DNA of 16,188 bases from Kiloniellales bacterium (lineage in GTDB: Bacteria; Pseudomonadota; Alphaproteobacteria; Kiloniellales; JAKSBE01). The notes below the pieces were generated by a model. The model did not search any database. It was not told where the DNA came from and saw only the letters and a program-made list of their open reading frames with translations. The position numbers were made by a program, and so were the translations under genes. Location: the NCBI GenBank assembly GCA_030067055.1, contig JASJAL010000048.1, positions 1 to 16,188 of the forward strand, read 5' to 3'. Position 1 is the stretch's first letter. Each line of letters starts with the position of its first letter. Below are positions 1 through 8,993 of the stretch, one piece after another.

Positions 1-132
1 ACCAACCCGGTGTCGATCGTCATCCCCTGCCACCGGGCCCTGCGCGAGGACGGCCACCTGGGCGGCTACCGCTGGGGCCTGTCCCGCAAGCGCGCCCTGC
101 TGCGCCGCGAGGCCGAGCGGAGCCCGGCCTGA
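1..132 (+). CDS. ada: O6-methylguanine-DNA methyltransferase (Ada type), C-terminal end only
   Basis: This is the last 43 codons of a gene that starts before the window, ending in TGA at 130-132. It carries the active-site motif I-P-C-H-R; the Cys codon at 28-30 is the methyl acceptor that takes alkyl groups from O6-alkylguanine and is consumed in the reaction. The following [18 protein letters not shown] tail closely resembles the C-terminus of the bifunctional Ada protein (methyltransferase plus transcriptional activator) rather than the shorter Ogt. The N-terminal Ada domains lie outside the window, so Ada rather than Ogt is an inference from the tail. Two GC-rich hairpins lie downstream, at 185-204 and 235-254. 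Confidence 0.8.
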   Translation, partial: TNPVSIVIPCHRALREDGHLGGYRWGLSRKRALLRREAERSPA

Positions 133-184
133 ACGGCGTGGGCACCTTGGCCCGGTCGGCAGCTTCGACGTGTCTCCGGCCTGC

Positions 185-204
185 CTCGGCCTCGTTCGGC
201 CGAG
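185..204 (+). terminator. GC-rich hairpin downstream of ada (possible terminator)
   Basis: CTCGGCC at 185-191 and GGCCGAG at 198-204 form a perfect 7 bp stem around a 6-base loop, 52 bases after the ada stop codon. There is no T-tract, so intrinsic termination is uncertain. It may instead be an RNA 3'-end stabiliser or chance in GC-rich DNA. Confidence 0.3.
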
Positions 205-234
205 CGGTGGCGCCGGGCCGACGACAGGCTCCCT

Positions 235-254
235 GCAAGCCGCATCCGGCTTGC
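235..254 (+). terminator. Second hairpin in the ada-GNAT gap
   Basis: GCAAGCCG at 235-242 pairs perfectly with CGGCTTGC at 247-254 across a 4-base loop (CATC). No T-run follows. The right arm overlaps the only candidate -35 box (TTGCGG, 251-256) of the next gene. The structure could therefore be a weak terminator for ada or a symmetrical protein-binding site at the acetyltransferase promoter. Confidence 0.35.
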
Positions 255-278
255 GGGACGCGGCGGCAGGGGTACACT
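251..278 (+). promoter_or_regulatory. Weak sigma70-like promoter before the GNAT gene
   Basis: TTGCGG (251-256) and TACACT (273-278) are separated by 16 bp. The second box lies 10 bp upstream of the ATG at 289, so the transcript would have at most a few leader bases. The -35 match is only three of six, which keeps confidence low. Confidence 0.25.
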
Positions 279-288
279 GCGCGCCGCC

Positions 289-801
289 ATGAACCCGTCG
301 TCCAAAGAGTTCCGGATCCGTGCCGGGGTGCGCGCAGACGCGGCCGCGATCGCCGCTCTGGGCAACCAGCTCAACCGGCAGCATGGCTTGCCTGAGACCT
401 TCACCGAGGCGACGGTGCTGCGAGACGGCTTCGACGGTCCCCAGCGCTTCGCCCTTCTGGTCGCCGAGGGTCCGAGCCGGTCCGAGGCGCGGGTCGTCGG
501 CTATGCGCTCTATCATCCGCAGTACAACTCGGACAAGCCGGGCTGGGGCCTCTGGCTGGTCGACCTCTTCGTCGAGCCGGAGCTGCGGGGCCGGGGCTTG
601 GGCCGCCGACTGCTCGGGGCCGTCGCGGCCGAAGCCGTGGCGGCCGGGGCGGTGAGCCTGTGGTGGGGCGTGACCTCCGCCAACCGCGACGCCCGGGAGT
701 TCTACGCCACCCTCGGCGCCCGGGACGAAGACGCGAGGATCTTGGAGCTCGATGGCGCCGCCCTCGAAGCGCTGGCCGACGGAGCCGACGCAAGGCCTTA
801 G
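289..801 (+). CDS. GNAT family N-acetyltransferase
   Basis: A 170-residue single-domain Gcn5-related acetyltransferase, which would transfer an acetyl group from acetyl-CoA to an amine; the substrate cannot be told from sequence. The acetyl-CoA pyrophosphate-binding loop is visible as R-G-R-G-L-G at residues 100-105, after the strand VDLFVEPE typical of motif A. The motif B region N-R-D-A-R-E-F-Y (about 132-139) followed by LGA is also typical. No signal peptide or membrane segment is seen, so the protein should be cytoplasmic. The ATG at 289 has no Shine-Dalgarno sequence in the preceding 12 bases, and a TACACT box lies very close, so the mRNA may be nearly leaderless. It sits between ada and a metalloprotease on the same strand, with no clear functional link. 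Confidence 0.88.
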   Translation: MNPSSKEFRIRAGVRADAAAIAALGNQLNRQHGLPETFTEATVLRDGFDGPQRFALLVAEGPSRSEARVVGYALYHPQYNSDKPGWGLWLVDLFVEPELRGRGLGRRLLGAVAAEAVAAGAVSLWWGVTSANRDAREFYATLGARDEDARILELDGAALEALADGADARP

Positions 802-814
802 AAAATCGCGGCGC

Positions 815-843
815 TTGCCGACGGAATCGACGCTGGCTATACA
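815..843 (+). promoter_or_regulatory. Candidate promoter giving a leaderless mRNA for the metalloprotease
   Basis: TTGCCG (815-820), a 17 bp spacer, and TATACA (838-843) each match sigma70 consensus at four of six positions. The expected start site, about seven bases past the -10 box, falls on the ATG at 850. No ribosome-binding site exists between the box and the ATG. The promoter lies wholly in the 48 bp gap after the acetyltransferase. Confidence 0.4.
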
Positions 844-849
844 ACATGC

Positions 850-1557
850 ATGCCGGTGGACGGAAAGAAGCCCAAGATATTGTGGGTTGGCGACCGTGAG
901 GTCCCCCTCGCCGTCCGCGTTCATCCACGCGCCCGGCACATCGCCCTGGTGATCGACGGCGCCAGAGGCGGGGTTCGCCTGACCCTGCCGCCCGGAGTCT
1001 CGGTCAAGGCCGGGCTGCGCTTCGCCAGCAAGCATGCCGACTGGCTGGAATCCCAGCTGGCCGACCTGCCGCCGCGGATCCCCTTCGCGCCCGGGGCGCG
1101 AATCCCTCTGCTCGGCCAGCCCCACGTCATCCGCCACATACCCGAGGGCCGTGGCGGCGTCTGGCGCCAGGAGGGCCGGGTCTTCGTCTCGGGACGGTCC
1201 GAACACCTGGGGCGCCGGGTCGGCGATTTCCTAAAGCGCGAGGCGCGCGAGACCATTGCCCCGAAGGTCCACGACTTGGCTGCGGAAATCGCCCGCAAGC
1301 CCGGACGGATCACGGTGCGCGAGATGAAGAGCCGCTGGGGCAGCTGTTCCTCCGACGGCCGGCTGCGCTTCAACTGGCGCCTGATCCTGGCCCCGGAGCC
1401 GATCCTCGACTACGTCGTCGCGCACGAGATCGCGCATCTGGTCCACATGGACCACAGTCGCCGCTTCTGGCGCATCGTCGACGGCCTCTGCCCGGAGGCA
1501 TCGGCGGCAAGGCGCTGGCTGGCAAAAAACGGTAACGACCTGATGCGCTACGGTTAG
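850..1557 (+). CDS. SprT/YgjP-like zinc metalloprotease (M48-type, DUF45 family)
   Basis: A 235-residue protein with the gluzincin-like active site H-E-I-A-H at residues 192-196, in the context VVAHEIAHLVHMDHS. H192 and H196 should bind zinc, E193 should be the catalytic base, and H202 in the HSRRFW segment is the likely third ligand. The upstream S-R-W-G-S-C motif at 161-166 is a hallmark of the YgjP-like family (DUF45 / 'M48 family metallopeptidase' in many annotations). The N-terminal half (about 10-130) is a beta-rich region containing a predicted substrate-side domain. Neither a signal peptide nor a transmembrane helix is seen, so it is probably cytoplasmic. Its substrate is unknown. The gene ends 32 bp from the convergent penicillin-binding protein gene. 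Confidence 0.88.
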   Translation: MPVDGKKPKILWVGDREVPLAVRVHPRARHIALVIDGARGGVRLTLPPGVSVKAGLRFASKHADWLESQLADLPPRIPFAPGARIPLLGQPHVIRHIPEGRGGVWRQEGRVFVSGRSEHLGRRVGDFLKREARETIAPKVHDLAAEIARKPGRITVREMKSRWGSCSSDGRLRFNWRLILAPEPILDYVVAHEIAHLVHMDHSRRFWRIVDGLCPEASAARRWLAKNGNDLMRYG

Positions 1558-1589
1558 ATCCTTCCGGCCTCGACCAACCGAACCTCCAA

Positions 1590-3596
1590 TCAGTCGTCGC
1601 GGCCGAAGAACCTGCGGCGCTTGACCGGCTCTTCCTCCTTGGGCTCGTCCGGGCCATCAATCAGGTCGCTGAGGATCCGCTTGATGAAGTTGCCGCCCGA
1701 GGGCTTCGGTTCCGGCTCCCGGGCCTGGGCGATTTCGCCGATCGGCAGGGGCTCGGGCTCCTTGTCCTTGAGGGCGCGCCGCATGACCCGGGCCCAGAGC
1801 CTGGCCGGCAGACCGCCGCCGGTGACGCCCTTCATCGGCGACCCGTCGTCGTTGCCGACCCAGACGCCGGTGATCATCGAGGCGGTGAAGCCGACGAACC
1901 AAGCGTCCCGGAAGCCCTGGCTGGTTCCGGTCTTGCCGGCCGCCGGCCACTCGAACTTGGCGCCCTTGCCGGTGCCCCACTCGACTGTGGCCCGTAGCAA
2001 GTCGTTCATCTGGTCGACCTGGCGGGCGCGCACCAACTGGCCCGCGCCGCTGCTGACCCGCCGGTAGACGACCCGGCCGGAGGTATCGCGAATCTCCTTG
2101 ATACCGTGCGGCCAGACGCCGAAGCCCCGGTTGGCGAAGACCGAGTAGGCCGTGGTCAGCTCGAGCAGCGAGACTTCCGACGTCCCCAAAGCCAGGCTGG
2201 GTTGGAGATCGAGATCACTGGTGATGCCGAGCCGACGGGCGGCGTCGGCGACGGTCTCCGGCCCGGCAGCCTGCGACACCTGCACCGCGACCGAGTTAAG
2301 CGAGCGCGCGAAAGCCTCGCGCATCGTGACGTCGCCGTAGTAGCGGTCGGCATAGTTCTTGGGCGCCCAGCGGCCAACCTTGATCGGCCCGTCGACGAAG
2401 CGCCGGTCCGGGTAGAGCCCGTTTTCGAAGCTGGCCAGGTAGACGAAGAGCTTGAAGGCCGATCCCGGCTGCCGCAGCGCCTGGGTCGCCCGGTTGAACT
2501 GGCTCTCGCCGTAGTCCCGGCCCCCCACCATGGCGCGCACGGAACCGTCCGGGGTCATCACGACCACGGCCGCCTGGCCGGCTTGCCGGCTCTCGCCCTC
2601 CTGTTCCAGAGCCTTGGCGACCTCCTCTTGGGCGGCCTTCTGCAGCGACAGGTCGAGGGTCGTCTGCACGATCAGGTCGCGGTCGCTGTAGCCGACATAG
2701 CTCCGCACCTCGTTGAGGATCCAGTCGGCGAAATAGCGGGTCCCCGAGCCGGCGATCGACGCCAGGTTGGTCTTCTTGGTCAAGGCGGCAATGGCCTCGG
2801 CCTCGCCGATGAACCCGGTTTCGACCATTGCCTGGAGGACCAGCTGGGCCCGGCCCTCTGCGGCGTCCAGGTTGCGGGTCGGGTTGAAGCGCGAGGGCGC
2901 CTTCAAGAGGCCGGCCAGAACCGCCCCCTCGTAGAGGGTCATCTCCCTGGCCGGCTTACCGAAATAGCGTCGTGCAGCGGCGTCGACTCCGTAGGTCCCG
3001 GCACCGAAGTAGACCCGGTTGAGATAGAGCGTCAGGATCTGGTCCTTGGAGAACTTCCGCTCCAGCCAGAAGGCGAGCAGGACCTCTCGCACCTTGCGGC
3101 GTAAGGTGCGGTCCGGCTTGAGAAAGAGGTTCTTGGCCAGCTGTTGGGTGATGGTCGAGCCGCCCTGGACGATGCGGCCAGCCCGGATGTTGGCGAGCAT
3201 GGCCCGGGCCAGTCCGAAGACGTCGACCCCGCCGTGGCTGTAGAAGCGCCGGTCCTCGACGGCGATCACCGCTTGGGGCACGTGCGGCGGTAGATCGCCG
3301 ACGTCGACGGCCTCGCCGTAGAGCTGGCCGTAGTTGGCCAGGACCGAGCCGTCGGCCGCCAGCAAGGTCACGCTGGGCGCCCGGTTGACGGCGGCGATCT
3401 GGGCAACGTCGGGCAAGTCGTAGGCGTAGTAGGCGACCAAGCCACCGAGCGCCACCAGGCCCCAAACGGCGATGACCCCGGTCCAAACCAGGAGCCAGCG
3501 CCCGATCCGCCGCTTGGGATTGCGCCGGCGCTGCCAGCCGGGCCTGCTGTCGCTACGAAGTCGGATGCTCGGCCGTTTCCGCTTGGTCCCTGCCAA
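1590..3596 (-). CDS. Bifunctional class A penicillin-binding protein (PBP1A family)
   Basis: This 668-residue inner-membrane enzyme polymerises glycan strands and crosslinks peptidoglycan. A basic cytoplasmic tail (1-33) precedes one transmembrane segment (about 34-58). The GT51 glycosyltransferase domain follows, with catalytic E114 in VEDRRFYSHGG and the G-G-S-T-I-T-Q-Q motif at 145-152. The transpeptidase domain has all three motifs: S379-A-F-K382 (acylated serine), S432-L-N434 and K555-T-G-T-S. At 668 residues it is shorter than typical Gram-negative PBP1A (about 800 or more) and seems to lack an OB-type insert. The C-terminal tail (about 610-668) is rich in Pro, Glu and Arg. The start is TTG at 3596: AGGGGG lies five bases upstream and there is no in-frame ATG before the TM segment. 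Confidence 0.93.
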   Translation of the reverse strand: MAGTKRKRPSIRLRSDSRPGWQRRRNPKRRIGRWLLVWTGVIAVWGLVALGGLVAYYAYDLPDVAQIAAVNRAPSVTLLAADGSVLANYGQLYGEAVDVGDLPPHVPQAVIAVEDRRFYSHGGVDVFGLARAMLANIRAGRIVQGGSTITQQLAKNLFLKPDRTLRRKVREVLLAFWLERKFSKDQILTLYLNRVYFGAGTYGVDAAARRYFGKPAREMTLYEGAVLAGLLKAPSRFNPTRNLDAAEGRAQLVLQAMVETGFIGEAEAIAALTKKTNLASIAGSGTRYFADWILNEVRSYVGYSDRDLIVQTTLDLSLQKAAQEEVAKALEQEGESRQAGQAAVVVMTPDGSVRAMVGGRDYGESQFNRATQALRQPGSAFKLFVYLASFENGLYPDRRFVDGPIKVGRWAPKNYADRYYGDVTMREAFARSLNSVAVQVSQAAGPETVADAARRLGITSDLDLQPSLALGTSEVSLLELTTAYSVFANRGFGVWPHGIKEIRDTSGRVVYRRVSSGAGQLVRARQVDQMNDLLRATVEWGTGKGAKFEWPAAGKTGTSQGFRDAWFVGFTASMITGVWVGNDDGSPMKGVTGGGLPARLWARVMRRALKDKEPEPLPIGEIAQAREPEPKPSGGNFIKRILSDLIDGPDEPKEEEPVKRRRFFGRDD

Positions 3597-3601
3597 GTCG
3601 A

Positions 3602-3607
3602 CCCCCT
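3602..3607 (-). promoter_or_regulatory. Ribosome-binding site supporting a TTG start for the PBP gene
   Basis: On the minus strand the sequence reads AGGGGG, then five bases, then TTG at 3596. This purine-rich site decides the start, because the next in-frame ATG lies inside the glycosyltransferase domain. Confidence 0.5.
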
Positions 3608-3628
3608 GGTTCTGCCGCTTTGCGCCCT

Positions 3629-3678
3629 AGAGCATCATCGTTTCACACCGCGACGGCGTGAAGCGGGGATCATGCTCT
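3629..3678. repeat. 50 bp imperfect palindrome, REP-like dispersed repeat
   Basis: The ends AGAGCATCATC and GATCATGCTCT are inverted copies with one mismatch in 11. An inner stem TTCACACC (3642-3649) / GGCGTGAA (3655-3662) has one mismatch and a 5-base loop. The whole resembles the small dispersed palindromes with AGAGCATGATC termini that are common between genes in alphaproteobacterial chromosomes; that family link is from memory. It lies 32 bp upstream of the PBP start codon, on the 3' side of gyrB. Confidence 0.65.
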
Positions 3679-3690
3679 AACCTATTAAAG

Positions 3691-3742
3691 TAGATCAAGA
3701 TTCACGGCTCAGATTGATTCAAACTGAGCCGGTCTTGATCTA
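3691..3742. repeat. 52 bp imperfect palindrome next to the first one
   Basis: The outer arms TAGATCAAGA (3691-3700) and TCTTGATCTA (3733-3742) are perfect inverted copies. The inner arms GGCTCAG (3706-3712) and CTGAGCC (3724-3730) are also perfect, and two further T-A pairs extend the stem after a mismatch. The two arms are joined by unequal internal loops (5 and 2 bases). It starts 12 bp after the 3629-3678 palindrome and is AT-richer than the surrounding genes. In RNA from gyrB it would form a strong cruciform-like hairpin. Confidence 0.6.
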
Positions 3743-3827
3743 GAGCCAATCTTGGGTCTGCGCCGTCGCTTTCAAGATAGGGTTGTGACGGGCCCTAGTT
3801 GAAGCAGCAATGTGGCACCGCTGTGGC

Positions 3828-3844
3828 CGGGTCGCCCGGACCCG
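3828..3844 (-). terminator. Hairpin just after gyrB
   Basis: CGGGTC (3828-3833) and GACCCG (3839-3844) form a perfect 6 bp stem with a 5-base loop, 15 bases past the gyrB stop. No U-tract follows on the minus strand. It is a weak terminator candidate, backed up by the two longer palindromes further downstream. Confidence 0.3.
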
Positions 3845-3859
3845 CCCCTGCGTCACGGG

Positions 3860-6346
<2,487 letters not shown>

Positions 6347-7534
6347 CTAGCGCGTCAGACGGGAGTCCCGGACGGTCACGAAGAGCGCCGCGGTCCCAAG
6401 GTCTTCGAACAAGCCGCTGTCGGTGCCAGTCATCCAGGCCTGGGCGCCGAGGGCCAGCAGCGCCTCGAAGAGCGCCGCCCGCCGCTGGGCGTCCAGGTGG
6501 GCGACGATCTCGTCCAGCAGCAGCAGCGGCGCCTGGCCCCGCTCCAGGGTGACCAGCCGCGCATGGGCGAGAATGATCGAGATCAGAAGGGCCTTTTGCT
6601 CGCCGGTCGAGCACTGCGCGGCCGGCATCCGGCGCGCCAGGTGCCGGACCGCCAGATCGCTGCGGTGCGGCCCGAGGGCGGCACCGCCAGTCTCGGCGTC
6701 CTGGCGGCGGCTGGCCTCCAGCGCCGCCTTGAAGCGGTCCTCGGCCTCCAGGGCCGGCGCCTCCGCCAGCCAGGCTTCGACGTCGCCAGCCAAACCCAGA
6801 CCGGCCCGGGGAAAGGCACCCTCCGCTTCGGCGCAGGCCGCGGCCAGGCGCCCGACAAGGTCCCGGCGGGCCGCCGCGACCGCGATGCCGCGCTCGGCCA
6901 TGGTCTCCTCCAGCGCGGTCAGCCAGGCCGGATCGGGCGCGCCGTTGTCGCCGCGCAGGATCCGCGCCCGCTCGCGCAGGGCATGCTCGTAGGCTGTGAT
7001 CCGACCGGCGTGGGCGGGATCGAAGGTCAGCACGAGGCGGTCGAGGAAGCGCCGCCGCCCCGGAGCGCCCTCCAGGAAAAGGCGGTCCATCTGCGGCGTC
7101 AGCCAGACCGCGCCGAGGACGTCGCCCAGGGCCTGCTGGCTGGAGACCAGGTTGCCGTCGACCTTGACCAAGCGGCGCTCCCGCCCGGTCGCGGCCGGGT
7201 CCCGGCCGGTCCCGAGCTGCCGCGGCCCCTCCGGCGTCATCACCTCGGCGGAGACCGCCCAAGGACGACTACCGGTCTCGCGCGCCGCTTCGGCTCCAGG
7301 TTCGGCGTCGGAATGCTGGCGGTCGACCTCCGAGAGGCGGGCGCCGCGCAGGCCGCGCCCAGGCACGAGATAGGAGATCGCTTCCAGCAGGTTGGTCTTG
7401 CCCGCGCCGTTGGCACCGGTCAGGACAACGGGGCGGCCGTCCGTCTCCAGCTCGGCCTCTGCGTAGCTGCGGAAGCTGCTGAGCGCGATACGGGCCAGCC
7501 ATACGGCCGAAGCGCCGCCCGGCGATTGCGCCAT
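6347..7534 (-). CDS. recF: DNA replication and repair protein RecF
   Basis: A 395-residue ABC/SMC-like ATPase that binds gapped DNA and, with RecO and RecR, helps load RecA. Walker A is G-A-N-G-A-G-K-T at residues 40-47. The ABC signature is S-T-G-E-Q-K (about 309-314) and Walker B is L-L-L-L-D-E with D341. The start chosen is ATG at 7534: GGAG lies 11 bases upstream and the RecF fold begins within ten residues (LARIALSSFRSY). The frame stays open back to a TTG at 7606 that overlaps the dnaN stop. That would add 24 low-complexity residues resembling no RecF I know, so I rate it less likely. The gene sits between dnaN and gyrB in the classic order. Confidence 0.95.
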   Translation of the reverse strand: MAQSPGGASAVWLARIALSSFRSYAEAELETDGRPVVLTGANGAGKTNLLEAISYLVPGRGLRGARLSEVDRQHSDAEPGAEAARETGSRPWAVSAEVMTPEGPRQLGTGRDPAATGRERRLVKVDGNLVSSQQALGDVLGAVWLTPQMDRLFLEGAPGRRRFLDRLVLTFDPAHAGRITAYEHALRERARILRGDNGAPDPAWLTALEETMAERGIAVAAARRDLVGRLAAACAEAEGAFPRAGLGLAGDVEAWLAEAPALEAEDRFKAALEASRRQDAETGGAALGPHRSDLAVRHLARRMPAAQCSTGEQKALLISIILAHARLVTLERGQAPLLLLDEIVAHLDAQRRAALFEALLALGAQAWMTGTDSGLFEDLGTAALFVTVRDSRLTR

Positions 7535-7602
7535 GGCGTTCCAGACTCCGTCGCTCGCTGTGGCGGGGCTCACCAAGTTCGCTGGTCCGGTGGGCGCGCC
7601 GC

Positions 7603-8721
7603 TCAAACCCGCATCGGCATGAGCACATAGAGCGCGTTGCCGTCCGCCGCGTCGCGCACGATGGTCGGCGAGGAGGCGTCCGCCATGGCGAACTCGGCGC
7701 CCTCGCCTTCAATCTGCTGGGCGATATCCAGCAGGTAGCGCGAGTTGAATCCGATCTCCAGGTCCTGGCCGCCGTAGTCGATCTCCAGCTCCTCGACCGC
7801 GGTGCCGTTCTCGGGGCTGTTGGCCGAAAGCGTCAGGCTGCCGCTGTGCACAGAGAGCTTCACCGCCCGGCTTTTCTCGCTGGAGATCGTCGAGACGCGG
7901 TCGACCGCCTCTGCGAAATCCTTGCAGCGGACCTCCATCATCTTGTCGTTGCCGGCGGGGATCACCCGTTGGTAGTCGGGGAAAGTGCCGTCGATCAGCT
8001 TGGAGGTCAGCAGGGTCGCGTCGAAGGCGAACTCGATCCGGGTGTCGGAAAGCGACAGGGTGACCGGATCCTCGGTCTCGTCGATCAGCTTGCGGACCTC
8101 GTTGACCGTCTTGCGCGGAACGATCGCCGCCGGCATCCCGGCCGCGCCCTCCGGCAACGGCAACTGGAAGCGCGCCAGGCGATGGCCGTCGGTGGCGACC
8201 GCACGCAGCACTTCGGTGCCATCCGCGTCGGCGGCGTGAAGGTAGATCCCATTCAGGTAGTAGCGGGTCTCCTCGGTCGAGATCGCAAAGCGGGTGCGGT
8301 CGATGATGTCGCGCAGCGCACCGGCCGTGAGCTGAAAGCTCTGCGGCAGGTCGCCGCTGCCCATGGCCGGAAAATCCTCCTTTGGAAGGGTCGAAAGGGA
8401 GAACTCCGAGCGGCCGGAGCGCAGGACCATGCGCCCGCTGTCACCATCCGTGGCCAGCTCCACCTGCGCGCCGTCCGGCAGCTTGCGGACGATGTCGTAG
8501 AGCGTGTGCGCTGGGGCCGTGGTGGCGCCGGAGTCGGCGACCTCGGCCGCCACCTCGTCGACGATGTTGAGGTCCATATCGGTTGCGGTCAGCCGCAGCT
8601 TGCCGGCCTCCGCCTCGATCAGGACGTTGGCCAGAATCGGAATGGTGTTGCGGCGCTCGACGACACTCTGCACGTGGCCCAAGGATCGGAGCAACGCGGC
8701 GCGTTCAATGGTCAGCTTCAT
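7603..8721 (-). CDS. dnaN: DNA polymerase III beta subunit (sliding clamp)
   Basis: This 372-residue ring-forming clamp, a dimer of three-domain subunits, tethers DNA polymerase III to DNA and is the docking site for many replication and repair proteins. The N-terminus MKLTIERAALLRSLGHVQ and the C-terminus ending LMPMRV are strongly diagnostic, and the length matches the family (about 366-375). The start is ATG at 8721 with AGGG five bases upstream. It lies between dnaA and recF, which is the common order near bacterial chromosome origins. A 272 bp leader separates it from dnaA, with a TATAAT box at 8873-8878, so it probably has its own promoter in addition to readthrough from dnaA. Confidence 0.98.
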   Translation of the reverse strand: MKLTIERAALLRSLGHVQSVVERRNTIPILANVLIEAEAGKLRLTATDMDLNIVDEVAAEVADSGATTAPAHTLYDIVRKLPDGAQVELATDGDSGRMVLRSGRSEFSLSTLPKEDFPAMGSGDLPQSFQLTAGALRDIIDRTRFAISTEETRYYLNGIYLHAADADGTEVLRAVATDGHRLARFQLPLPEGAAGMPAAIVPRKTVNEVRKLIDETEDPVTLSLSDTRIEFAFDATLLTSKLIDGTFPDYQRVIPAGNDKMMEVRCKDFAEAVDRVSTISSEKSRAVKLSVHSGSLTLSANSPENGTAVEELEIDYGGQDLEIGFNSRYLLDIAQQIEGEGAEFAMADASSPTIVRDAADGNALYVLMPMRV

Positions 8722-8872
8722 GATGCCCTGAAATAATGCCCAAACTCAGCGTGATCTTAGCCCTTGCGCGGTCCACGCAGTCCTACCCTGCAAGTGGAGA
8801 TTTCGGCCCCAGATCCGGACCGCGACCGGCCCCGGAGCACCATCGAATCGGGCCCCTCGAGCCGGGTCGCAA

Positions 8873-8901
8873 ATTATACCCGCCCGCGCCCGGAAAAGTA
8901 A
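8873..8901 (-). promoter_or_regulatory. Candidate dnaN promoter
   Basis: The minus strand has a perfect TATAAT (8878 to 8873) with TTACTT (8901 to 8896) 17 bp upstream; the -35 match is weak. The predicted start near 8866 would give dnaN a leader of about 145 bases. A second, less balanced pair lies upstream: TTGACC (8944 to 8939) with a poor -10 box 17 bp later. Confidence 0.5.
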
Positions 8902-8920
8902 GCTCTAATGGCGGTTTAGC

Positions 8921-8939
8921 CCGCCCTCGCAAGGGGCGG
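8921..8939 (-). terminator. Hairpin in the dnaA-dnaN gap
   Basis: CCGCCC (8921-8926) and GGGCGG (8934-8939) form a perfect 6 bp all-GC stem with a 7-base loop. There is no U-run. It lies just upstream of the candidate dnaN promoter and could separate dnaA transcription from dnaN. Confidence 0.35.
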
Positions 8940-8963
8940 TCAAGGCCTTGAATCGGCCTGGAA

Positions 8964-8977
8964 ATCCGACTTCGGAT
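8964..8977 (-). terminator. Short hairpin after dnaA
   Basis: ATCCG (8964-8968) and CGGAT (8973-8977) enclose ACTT, 16 bases beyond the dnaA stop. The stem is short and no U-tract follows. It is one of three consecutive hairpins in this gap; the first, GGCCC (8979-8983) / GGGCC (8990-8994), touches the dnaA stop codon. Confidence 0.25.
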
Positions 8978-8993
8978 CGGCCCTCCGGCGGGC

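Noticed and set aside
2106..3104. A 332-codon plus-strand frame antisense to the PBP gene
   Set aside because: It mirrors a gene with all transglycosylase and transpeptidase motifs intact.
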